From Mytilisepta virgata (lineage: Eukaryota; Mollusca; Bivalvia; Mytilida; Mytilidae): a stretch of 64,000 nucleotides of DNA. A model generated the notes under the pieces. The model made no database searches, was not told the origin of the DNA, and saw nothing but the letters and a program-made list of their open reading frames with translations. Where the stretch lies: assembly GCA_028015205.1 (NCBI GenBank), contig CM051511.1:33410001-33474000 (forward strand), written 5' to 3'. Each line of letters begins with the position of its first letter. Position 1 is the stretch's first letter. A program made the translations under genes and the position numbers. Shown in pieces: positions 1 to 13,100 of the stretch.

Positions 1-1170
1 AATATTTACTCATTTCATGTAACTGTAACGCTAACATTTGAATATGCATAATAAAGCATCATTCCTTTACAGACATTTGGGTGGAAATTTTATTGCAACA
101 CTGCCTGAAAGAATATTCCAAAACCAAGCGTATCTAATATTCCTGTAAGTAAAGTATGTCATGTCTGATTTCTATGCTTTTATGAGTAATTAAAAGGCCA
201 AAAACGTACTTACTCCAAAAAAGCGATTCCAATATGGCGTATCGTTTTCGCTTTGCAAGTAAAGATATATAAAGGCAGCACGTGCTTTAGGTCACAGTCA
301 AATTAACAAGCCATTCTATTGAAAGTTACCAAAGAAATTATCAGAACGGGCAAGTACTACAATTGTTGGTAATTTTTACGCCCCAAACTGTAATAAAATC
401 TGATGAAAAGTAAGCGTTATTTTTTCGTTCACTTTTCTACCATTTTCGATTTATTTCTCATATTTTGTTAAATCAAAATGGTTGTTACTTGAAAAGCCGT
501 AAACTATCACTTCTTTTACATAATTTCAGTTTTTACCATATTAGAATCAAAATAATCCATGGTTTATAGGGATACAATTTTGCTCAAATACTGTTATCCA
601 TATTAAAATCTGAAAGAAACATATGACTCTCATGATTTATTTCTCAATTTCTTTTTCTGTTCTTCATCTTAGACTGGTCTCTTTTGCCACTTGGCACCTT
701 CTAAGTTCATCCCAGATGTTTTAATGGGGAAAGGAGTGTTGTTCATTTATCTTACTATTATGTGCCTTTTTGTTCCTTGTCGCAACGCGGTGCGGGACTT
801 AGAAATTCTAGGCATCCGTGTGTGCATCCGTCCGACATTGTAAGCGCTCTCACACCTACATTTCTCAATGAATTTTATAAAATGTATATCATAGTTGTGA
901 ATTGGTATTATTTTTGTTATAGTTATTGACCTGAAGTCCAAAAATTTGGGCATTTTCTCTTGTAAACGATATCCCGCCTACAAACTTAAATGCATTTAAT
1001 TTATGTTTATATCATAGTTGCAATTTTGTGTTATCTCGGTCAAGTTCGAATTTCAGTGCTGTACCTTTATTTTTTTGTTGGGGTTATTGCCCTTTGTCAA
1101 ATTTTCTTGTTTGCGCTCTCATGCCTACAAAATTTAATGGATTAACAAATACTGTTATCCGTTAATAAAA
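1..1170. repeat. Exon-bearing tandem duplication, copy 1
   Basis: The exon at 73 and the following ~1 kb of intron are repeated from about 1450 to 2545, with only scattered differences (for example the CGTATCGTTTTCGCTTTGC block at 238 and 1680). Each copy ends in a few ~130-150-bp sub-repeats marked by GCGCTCTCA (from about 840 and about 2262). Confidence 0.85.
73..144 (+). CDS. Gene A LRR exon 1 in window
   Basis: 72-nt exon between an AG acceptor (71-72) and GTAAGT donor (145). Phase 2 on both sides. Encodes HLGGNFIATLPERIFQ followed by NQAYLIF and the split Leu codon. It is nearly identical to the exon at 1520 and to gene B's exon at 63850; the usual NL at the end of the IFxNL motif is NQ here. 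Confidence 0.85.
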
Positions 1171-4100
1171 TAGAAATTAATAAAAGGATAAAAAATGATT
1201 AACTAGAAAGTTATTGTTGGAATCCCACTCAATTAGTAGGGATACTTACCCAAACTAAATCTATCAATTGTTGACTGTTAAATTTGTACGTTTTGCGATA
1301 AATCATGTTAGAACAAATTTAACAGTATTATCCCAAAACTAAAGTAATATTTAACTGTTAAATAAAGACTTGCAAAGGATTTCAGAAAGAGGATCAATAT
1401 TTAAGAGGATTCAAAAATTGATGATTTTATTCGTGAATTCAGAAGGTAATATGTATGCGTTTCATGTAACTGTACTGATAAAATCTGAATATTCATAATA
1501 AAGCATCATTTATTTACAGAGATTTAGGTGGAAATTTTATTGCAACACTGCCTGAAAGAATATTCCAAAATCTAAGGAATCTGCATCTCCTGTAAGTATG
1601 TCATGTCTGATTTCTATGCTTTTATGAATGATTAAAAGGCCAACAACGTGCTTACTCTAAAAAAGCGATCCTAATATGGCGTATCGTTTTCGCTTTGCAA
1701 GTAAAGATATATAATAGGCAGCACGCGCTTGAAGTCAAAGTCAAATTAACAAGCCATTTCATTCAATTGAAAATCACCAAAGAAACCATCAGAACGGGCA
1801 AGTACTACAATTGTTCGTAATTCTTATCTCCAAACTGGAATAAAATCTGATGAAAAGTAAGCTTTATTTTTTCGTTTACCTTTCTACCGTTTTCGATTTA
1901 TTTCTCATATTTTTTATAAATCAGAATGGTTATTACACGAAAAGCCGTAAACTATCACTTCTACTACATAATTTCAGTTTTTGCCATATTAGAGTCAAAA
2001 TAATTCATGGTTGCCAGGGATACAAGTTTGTTCAAATACTGTTATCCATGTTAAAATCTGAAAGAAACATATGACTCTCATGATTTATTTCTTAATTTGT
2101 TTTTCTTAAATTGGCACTTTCTATGTTCATCCCAAATGTTTTAATGGGGAAAGGAGTATTGTTCATTTATCTTTACTATTATGTACTTTTTTGTTCCTCG
2201 TCGCAACGTGGTGCGGGGACATAGAAATGCCGGGCTTCCGTGTGTGTCTGTCCGACACTGTAAGCGCTCTCACACCTACATTTCTCAATGAACTTTTATA
2301 AAATGTATATCATAGTTATTGCCCAGAAGTCTGAAAATTTCGCCCTTTTCTTGTACGCGCTCTCACGCCTACAGACTTTAATGGATTTAATTTAAATTTA
2401 TATCATAGTTGCGATTTTGTGTTATCTCGGTCAAGTTCAGAATTTCAGTGCTGTACCATTATTTTTTGTTGGGTTATTGCCCTTTGAACTCTGAAAATTT
2501 TGTCAATTTTTCGTGTAAGCGCTCTCAGACAATGGATCAACAAATACTGTCAGATTTGTACTAACATGATTTATCGCAAAACGTGCAAATTTAACAGTCA
2601 ACAGTTGAAACAGACAATAAAACAATTCTTTAAAAATAAGAAAGAATAAGAATACTCATATAAAAATAGACTACATATCTTGATGAACAATTTTAAGTTT
2701 TTTCTTAATACTTCATGAAAATATACTAGTAATGTTGACCAGTCTAACCTATCCTGTAATACCTTACACTGCATATTTATATAATTATTGTTAAAATATA
2801 TATTATTATTTAGACTGTCTGTTATTGTACCTTGTAACACTGAGAGAGCTTTCATAGGCTTTACCTGCTGCCCAATCGAATCCAGTTTTCTTCTGAATAG
2901 AATATTGTTTAAATTAAAATAATAATTACAAAATATTACGAGGGATATCAAAAATACATAAATTTACGGAGCAAATACAAAATAAAATAAAATAACTAAA
3001 ATTATTGACAAAACTACTTCTTTAAATATGTTAAATAAACTGTTTTTTCACTTAAGCTTTAAATGAGTAATTAAATTACATTATCTGTATACATTCATTA
3101 ATATTCATTGAATAAATTCATATGGACAGATAGAAGAGAATAAAGTTAACTAGTACATTATCTTTTGATTTATTCATGGTTTTGTAGTATATTATTTTTT
3201 AGTTCTTTTGGCTACATCTCTGTAGTGCTTGGTGGCTGTATGGGTGTTTCCGTGAATTTAATTGTGGTTTTCCAGTTTTCTTCATCACTGAAAGTTTGCA
3301 ACGGTACTCTTTTTTTTATCTTAATAGTTTTATAATGTTAAAATACTACATTGTTATCTAGTCTTAACATTTTTATTTTTTTCCAGGAATCTGGGTAGAA
3401 ATAATCTTCAAATTCTTCCGAAAGATATATTCAAGAATCTTGTAAATCTTTATTATTTGTAAGTATATTAATTACTGATTTACAATTTTTAATTTAATTT
3501 ATATACTAATTTTATGATGTTCTTCGGAAAATTCAAACACTCCCAACAATGACTGCATGGTGTACTGTTTATCTTCTTCTAGGTGCCCTGCCAATAGAGG
3601 CCGAGATACATCGACTCCAGGTGTTTTTCACATCATATTGTGGTCTGTAATAATGAAACTATCCAATCTTTGCTTGAAAGACAACTTGTTATGATAATAT
3701 GAATATGTTGTTTGGCAAATTAATGAGACTGAAGTTTTATGATTTACCAACTATTGGAGAAATTAAACAGAATCCGCCTTCTAAATTAGCATGAAAGTTC
3801 GATATACAACAAACAATTTATAGTAAATGGTCAGATTTACTCTGAGCAGATGCTCCAACCAAGTCCTCACTGAAATATATAAATTTCAAAGAACTGAAAA
3901 TTGATCAATCACACCTTCTATGGAGATCTGTTCAGTCAACAGTCAGACGTCATTAAGGTATAACTAAATGCAGATGGATTACCGGGACATATATTACCTA
4001 ATCCGACAAATCAAGATTTAGCAAAGAGGGGTCAGATCTATTTGTCAATTATGTCTTATTGAAGATGAAGATATTGCTCACTTATTATTAAGATGCTCAG

Positions 4101-7100
4101 CCTTACATGATATCCGTAAGCTGTACTATACAGAATTTAAGGATCTGGTTACCTCATATATGGTCAAAGAAAATGGCAAACTCACTTTGTGACAAAAGAA
4201 TCTCTTGTCAGATTAATACTGGACTGCTCAGTTTATAGTGATCTATTTAGCAATGAAAACCAGATTCTTGAAGTTACTAAATCTTCAACTTATATGTGCT
4301 ACAAACTTCACATTAAAAGACTGTCCCTACTGAATTCCTAATAGTGCTTAATTGTTAATTTCGGTGTTAGCTGGTCAGTGTGGGTTTCTCTACTCTATAC
4401 CAATAGTAATCGTATGCATGTTATAATGACTGTATGCTTTATTCACATATATAGTGACCTTCGTGTGTGCTTTTTCATATATTAATTTAGCTGATGGTCT
4501 GATGAGATCTGTGCTTTGTAGATAGTAGTTGAGTACTCAATATGAATTCACTTTTCTAATTTATGCATGGATATTGGCTTTGCTTGAAATTGTGTAAAGG
4601 TCCAACAATTAACATACAGTTGAGATCAGTTCTAACCTCTCAACTATTGTGTCAGAGAGGACGGTTCTAGAACCATTCTAGAACTGTTCTAAGGTAGAAC
4701 CAAGCCTGTCATAAATGGTTCTAAGGTAGAACCGTCATAAATGGTTCTAGGGTAGAACTGTCATAAATGGTTCTAGGGTAGAATCACACAGAATAGGTCT
4801 AGTGTAGAACTGTCACAAATGGTTTTAGGGTAGAACTGTCATACATGGTTCTAGGCTCTAACCGTCCATTTTAATATCCGATAACTCTGTATTGATTATG
4901 GCACGTACTCCTCGTCTTCGCTTTTTCGAAACTTTTAATAATATTTTTTTTTAAATATGTAGTAGCATTTCTCATCGATTATAATTTCAATATATGAAAT
5001 TATGAAAATAATTAATAATATTTAATTTATGACCAATTTATACAAAACAGCAAAAATACATACATGTAATAAAGAGCTATTGTGCAAGTTTTTTTTCATT
5101 TTCTTTAACCCACAAGGAAAACGAATTATTGTTTTAGTTAAAATTTGTGTGATTTTTTATAAGTAAATTTACAGGTAAAGAAATTTGTTCTTCGTAACAT
5201 GTTGTGTGTTTCTGGTAATTATAACTAATTAACGTTTTGACATGTGTATTGTACCTTGCCTGTCCGGCTGTTTATTGTTCCTACATTAAAGGTACACATA
5301 TACATGTGTATGTATACAGGTAAACCGTTTTGGTGACAAAATCAGGGGGGTTTCAAATTTTTATAACGCTACATTTAAAAATAATTAATGCAGCATTTGA
5401 ATAAAGAGGTGTGTATAAAGTTGTCCCAAATTTCAAGGAGATATTTCAAATGTGTCAGATAAGTAACATTCTAATTTATTTTAAATTAATAATTTATCTT
5501 ATTTACCATTTTCATGCGGTAATATTTGACGTAATAAATAATTATTTCTCTTTGTTCGTTATGAACGATATTCATTTCGTTGTAAGAAGGTAGAAGATTA
5601 TTGGGATGAGTACCGCCATTTTGAAATAAGAAGTGCATTTCACCAATTTATCGAAAAATTACATAGACATAACGTACATATATGGATATTTTACACTTAA
5701 TTTCAAGAAGGGACGGGACCAAATCTTGATTTAAAGTATTCTCTTGTCGAAACATATGTGGAGGAATGCTTTATGTACTACCAAATAACACCGACTAGTT
5801 TTCAAATCATTTCGAATTTATTCTGAGTGAATTTGTTTCTTTTTTTACTCCATAATGTATTTCGGTTTGATAAAAGATGATTTTAAAATTATGACAACAA
5901 ATTAATTATTTTATTTCTTATAATTTTGATGTTCAAAATTTATAAACTATTGGTAGCGTAGAACCGTCCAGAATGGTTCTAGGGTAGAACTGTCATAAAT
6001 GGTTTTAGGTCAGGACACACCCTGTCATAAATGGTTCTAAAGGTGCCAGGATGACAGTTCTAAAACTGTTTTGGAACAGTTCTTCTGACGATATTAACAG
6101 GAGTATATTTTAGATTTTATACCGGATTTTATTTTTAACAATATAGCGTATTGATTTATTGACTAATATTTTAACAAGAAGTTATAGTTACCGACGTCTT
6201 GGTGTCCCAAAGCTGGGAGTGTAATATAAAGATAAGAAGAAGAAGAATTTAGAAACTTCATTAGTGTCTTATATTACAGTTACTATGTGTCTTTTTTCAA
6301 ATTACCATTAGTGTTTCCGGAATATATAAAATGTGCCTTAAAATGAAAGTAAAACGTATTACCTTTCGTTTCCAATAGTCGTAATGCATCATTGTCGTTT
6401 CACTGCTGAAATTTTATATATATTTTAGGAGAGCTGCTTTACTAATTTTTGCAGGCATTTCATTTATTTTTATCATATATATCGTCACCACAAACAAATT
6501 CGAAGTTTCAGAATACGTGCAAGTTCCGTTTTCGAAAGTATGATCATTCGGTGACTTTTAAGACATACATGTACATACTTGTTATATCAAATATAGAGAA
6601 AAGCCATGAAGTCTGGAGTTTTCATCAGTTATTTTAAACGTACAAAATAGTCATGGAGTCTGGTGTTCTTCATAAAAAAAAAATCATTTGGCAAAATATG
6701 CGGGCCACAAAGCAATGATGTTATCAACACAAAATCCTCTGGATTACGTTATTTTTGTTGACAACAATTTTCGTGTATTATGGGATAAGGTCATATTTTG
6801 GATCTTACTTTCGTGGAATTCAATTGCATAATACCTTCTTTATTGTCATTAACTACCGTAATATGATATTTTAATCTTCGGAAAGTAACACAACCCTTGT
6901 TTTTGGTTATGTACTCTTTACAGCTTTGAATTTGCATATGCATCAAAGGCCAATATGCGTCTTTCATGCTTGGTAACGAATCCAAACTTTTCGATATTTC
7001 CTCTTAGTATAGTGATTTGAAGATCCATTGTGTTTTTAATTTGTTGATTGATCTAATAACGAGATCCACGGGAATCGCTGTACCATGAATAATAAGTATT

Positions 7101-10100
7101 TCACAGTATACCACCAGTTAACAACTGGTAACGCATTCAAGTATACTTCAGTATCTCGCAAAATATATTTCAGGGATGTTTTAAAAATGGCTACACCTCC
7201 TAGTAACAGACAAGATGCCTTGCTCAGAGTAATTCTTCTAGATCCGAATGAACTATATCTCATTCTTGTTAAAAGTAGTTATCACTGAGAGAGATCAAAT
7301 AATATACAGTCAACTCCACTTACTTCGATATCTGTTAATACAATATTTTTCTTATTTGCATTAGATTTTGAAACACTAAACCATTTACCATATATTCAAT
7401 ATTGATTACTACTGATAATTGCATACTGAATTGTTAGAAAATCGTCTTAATTGGATATAGTTCTTCCTAAATGATGAATGTGTTGCCAGAATTTGACACA
7501 AATTAATGATAAATTGACTGAAAATATCTAATTTGAAATTAATAAAACACAATTTAATGGCCTTTTTATCAAATAAATTAAGAAAATTATTTAAAATGTT
7601 CATAATACACATGTTTACATAGTATTTATAACAATTAGTGTTAACAGAAATGACATATATTGTGTTTTTACATACAAAGAATTCCACATATTAGAATACT
7701 ATTTCTAATTGCATAATTTGTTCATACAAAAGAGTATCCAATCAGGAGGAGTCCTACCGTCATTCTGGTGTCAAATGTTGTACAGCTTTATTACTAATTA
7801 AAAAAGAATTATCATTTACCAGTTTTATTAAAGTATTAAAGTATTGTCGCAATTCATTTTGCTGTCGGATGTCACTAAGACGGGTCCCTTTCGTACGAAA
7901 GGCAGAAAAAAGAAGTCCCATAGTAGTCGAGGTTTCTGTTTATTTGTAACACTAGTAATCCAAAATGTGCATCTTTTTTTAAACAAAAATAATGTTTGCC
8001 CCTAATTGAAAAATGTTGCAAATCGTCAAACTTTTAAGTATTGTTTTTATCTAATTTTCGGAAATATAATCTGCAGAACTCGGACTAATATTTTTACCAT
8101 AAACATGATAAAAGACACCACTGTCACATATACAATGAGAATTCGTTCAGCACCATTTGATTAATTGGAAGTGGTCCTTTGAATATTGTAATTTGATTAT
8201 GTGCATGCGTGTATGTAATTTAACTGGAAAAGTAGTATAATCAAGTAGGACCTTCTAGGAGTTATGAACAGTCCTATAATATAAATTACATTAACACAAT
8301 TTTAATCTGAGACGAATTAGCAAAGAGTTTCTTTAATTAGTGAGCATATATCTACGGTATTTAAAAATAAACTAAAAGTTTGACCTAAAAATAAAAAAAA
8401 AAAAAAAAAAACTGGAATGTTGACATTTCAAGACAATTTGCGAGACGACCTCGAGTGGTGGATAACAAAAGTGAAAAATATGATTTAATTTCAAAGACTT
8501 GAAAAGATAGAGATCGAACAAAGTTTGTAAACACAGAGTAGTATTGAGAATGGTAGAGGGTATGTTAACATGCACCTCTGGTCTTCAAAGTGGAAATAAA
8601 ATTTTGACCTTGGAATTCAATATATACTTTCAACAGAATTCATGAAACGCCCTCCGCTGATAGAAAACAATCACAGGAGGTATTCGTATTTCATAGCAAC
8701 ATTAAAGATAACGAACACGGTTTGGGATCATACAATTATGTTGCAAAGTTAAACAAAGATTTGATACCTTAACCATCAACATTGACATTGCATTTATTTT
8801 TTTTTACCAGGTACTTGACAACAAATTATCTCCAAACTCTACCAGCGAACTTATTTCAAAGCTGTATTTATTTAAATATTCTGTAAGTATGAAAGACAAG
8901 GTAAGGAAAGCAATCTAGGAATTAAGGCAAAACCTAAAGAAGTATGAGAAGAAACTTTAGGATTTGTTTGTGATTCAAACCCTTTCTTTCATAGCGGTGA
9001 TATTATCAGGTCAGATCTAGATACATTGTATATCTCAATGTACATTAAGCAATATTGAATTTGGGACTATACCAAATTGAAGTTATTTAGATTTTGCAAA
9101 ATATTTTACATAAATATATCTACTGATAAGCTTCATTGACATATGAAATAAAAATTTGGGTCACTGTTCTTATTTTGTCGCTTTCTTGCTTTTAAAAATT
9201 TTCCAATTGACTTAAAATGACCAATATTCACAGCAAAATTTCCATTCAATCAATGGCATGAAAGACTAAATATTTGAATTTTTTTTACAAAAAGCTAACA
9301 TAAAACTCTTACTGAATTTTTGAATCCATTGTTATGTAGAAAAAATGTACATTGTAATTGGATACTAAACATGCAAAATTTACCAAATAAACATGGAATT
9401 ATTTCTGTTGTAAATTATGAAAATTTTTGTGTGTATTTATTTTATTATAAGTACAGTGTTTAAAACATCACCCTCAAGCAGACATTTGAAACAGAGATTA
9501 TGACCGGGTTCCAAGTTAACTTAGACTAGAGATTATGACTGATCAGTTTGGTTATATTCTCTGCATAAAGTCAACTTGAGGACAGAAATGGTCCTAATGA
9601 CTGCTCTTAGGACCACGACCAGGACCAAGTCTGGTTTCGTCCTAAGGACAGGGCGTACGCTCTAAGTTTGTTCTGATGACCGTTTTGGTCCTTATGACCA
9701 AATCCATCTCTGCTTTAGGACGGCGCATGCGTAGTATACCAAATGTACGTACTTGAATTTTGGAACTTGTCATCAGGACGGCGCATGCGTAGTTTAAATT
9801 CTTTAAATTAAAACAATTATTTTGCTTCAAAGACGTTTAGCTAATTTTGTTAAAATGTTTCACGTTAATTAAAGTACGCAGACTATCACAAAATTATTCG
9901 TATTTTAGTATATATAATTTTTAAGTACCCTTTTTTTAACTCTTATATCTTTATTTTTATTTTTTCAATGTTTTTATTGATCATACCTTATCATCCTACT
10001 TACTATAGGGAATACGAAATTGCATTTAAAAGAATATATTAATTTATTTGTTTTCTTATATTATTATTATTACGTATTATGTCATTTGGTCCATTTCATT

Positions 10101-13100
10101 TCTGTTTCTTTTTATTATATTGTAATTACTAGGTTTAATCTTTTTTAGATATTTTGTTTCTATCAGATTGTGTGATATAAGATTAATGTGATTTTTTATA
10201 TTGATATTTTTTCCAGTTTTTTAAGTCAAAATACAAGACATGTTTTTATGAAGTTTTTAATGAATTTAGTTCATACATTTCTTAAGGTATCTTAAATGTG
10301 CTTGTGACTTACAGTAATACATTTACAGTGAAAAAGCACAAAATTTAGCTTTTCAACCAATAATATGTTCATACTAAGTAAAATTAAGACCGATCAGAGT
10401 GTGCGATATAAGACAAAAGTTATTTTTGTTTTAACATAAGTGTTTTTTAAAGTGAAAATACAAATTTCAAACTTGACATGTACTTATTTTATACCATTAG
10501 GACTTTTTCGCATACACTTAGTACATAAATTTTATTTGGTATCTTAAAAAGTTTCTCTGTCACTTACCGTTATATTTGCTTGATAAAAATATTAAATTTC
10601 AGAGTGAAAAAACACAAAAGTAAGCATTCAAACATATGGTATCCAAAAAAGTCAAGTGCAACTTACCGTAGTACGTTTTGATGAAAAATATTTCAATTTC
10701 ACATTGAAAAACACACAATTTAGCTTTTCAACCTCTTTAAGGTTGATATTTAATCAAATTTAGCTCTATCAGAGTGTGCGATATAAAAAAGGGATTTTTG
10801 TTAAAACAGATGAGTATTTTAAACTGAAAACACAAGTTTCAAACTTGATGGGTTCATATTTTATACTTTTAGGAATTTTTACATGAATTTAGCTCAAAAA
10901 AATTCATATGGTATATTAAAAAGCTTCTCTGCAACGTACCGTAATACTTGTTTGACAAAAGTAATTCCATTTTAAAGTGAAAAAAAAAACAAAACATACA
11001 TAGGATGATACTTAGTTAAAATTAGCTATATAAGCTTGTGCGATATAAGAAAAATGTGATTTTTGTTAAAATGCTACTGTTTGTAAAGAAAAAAAACAAG
11101 TTTTTAACTTGTCATATATATATGATTATATTTACATTCATTAATTTTCTATAGAAATTTATTTCATAAATTTGTTACGGTATCCAAAAAAGCATCTCTG
11201 CAGCTTACCTCAAAAAAAATTGAATTTCGCAGTAACGAAAACATAAAATTTAGCTTTTCAACACCTTTGAGGAACACTTAGTCAAATTAAGCCATATCAG
11301 AGTGTGCGATATAAGACAAAAGTGATTTTTGTTGCAACAAAAGTTTTTTTAAAGTGAAAATACAAGTTTCAAACTTGACATATGGTCATTTTATAAATTT
11401 ATTAAGTTTTGACATGAATGTTGTTCAGAATATTTCATGCGGTATCTTAGAAAGTTCTCTGTGACTAACCGTAATACGTATTAGATAAAAGAAATTCTTT
11501 TTCACAGTGGCAAAAAATGATGATACTTATAGTTAAATATAGCCATACCAGGAGTGCCACATAAGACTTTAAAAGATATTTTGATTGTACCTATAGTGTT
11601 TTTTAAAGTCAAAATATAAGTTTCAGTATTGAAATACAATTTTCTATGTACTTTTTTATTTTATTTTATATTCCAAAACTTAATAATTTATAATTTCTTT
11701 AAATAGTATATATCATCAAAAATTCATATTATTTATTTCATTTGACAATAGAATACTTTGTGTAGATTAGAACTTAATGAAATTGAAACCAAACATATCA
11801 ATATAAATATGTTATAATTTTTGCACGGAATATTATTTACTCATTATAAGATGATCAACCAATAATAATAGAATAACATTTTATTTATCCCCGGTCGATC
11901 GTTTTTCGTCCTAGGACCGTCCTTGGACGGCGCATGCACATTTAGCAGAGACAATTATTAGTCAAATCTCTAGTTTAGTCACTAGAAAAGCGCGTGCGGA
12001 GTTGAATAAATGGGACGAGAGATTTGAAAAATCGATAAAGCTGAGATTATAACTGGTCCTTATCTCTGTTTTCAAATCTCTGGTTGACTAGTCGCAGGAC
12101 TGGTCCTACATGTAGCTGTTCTAATCTCTGGTTTTTGGTCCTGCAGCAGAGAACTAAGACCATCCTATCTTTGTTTTTGCCTTCAAATCTTTATATACTT
12201 ATCGTAATTCTCCATGTAATAATCAGTTCATACCATTTAATATATGTTTTCGTAATATCAGATCTCAGTTTTTTGTTTTGAGTACTTTTCATGTAAAATA
12301 TCATGCACGTGTTTATAATGCGAGTGATCATCTTATTTCAGCAAAATATCAACAAATTATTGAGTAGTTGTTCAACCTCTCCATAATAATATAGGTAAAA
12401 CACAATCTTGCAAAACATACTTCTTATAAACTTTTAAATAAATATTGCATATTTTATCAAATTCAATTTTTTAAAACTTTAATGTACCTGTTCAGGGCAT
12501 CGCAAGATAAGATAATCCCAGGACAGGTTTGATTTACAGTCTCAGTCATGTCTTATGATAGTCCTAAGACAATCCTAAAATTTGTCATAAGACATATCTT
12601 AAGACCGATTTTAGGACAGCTTCGATAACCGGACCCCTGGACTTTATTTTCGAAACTTTCCTAAGATTTATCCTAAGATACATTGTATATCTTAGGTTAT
12701 TATTTAGGATAATTTTTGGACTATCTTATGAATTTGTTTAGTTTTAACCTGTCTACTTAGTTTCTTCTGAAATGAAATACATGTCACACCTGTTAGTTGC
12801 AACAAAGAAATAAGAAATTCCTCCGTTAAGAACACCTTCAAAAAGAAATTTAAAAATAAAAATGAATGGATAGTAATTCTACTAATTGTTTTTGTTATTA
12901 AACTGTGATTCTTACCAGGTTGTCATAGTCATCCATGTATATATACATTTGTACATCTAAGTAAAAACCCCTTTTTATGTTGGTATCAAAAATGCTTTAT
13001 GCAATCTTCAGACGCAAACAGTATAAGACCTTTTACTTGGTCACTGGCCAGACGTCTACTCAGGAATCAGGAATTCACAAGTTTCTTTCTCTGGTAATTT

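Noticed and set aside
2598..2951. 117-codon minus-strand open frame
   Set aside because: Phe/Leu/Asn-rich composition typical of chance frames in AT-rich DNA, lies within an intron, no motif.
4718..4855. CRISPR-like array
   Set aside because: Head-to-tail 26-bp units without unique spacers, in a eukaryotic intron; a minisatellite.
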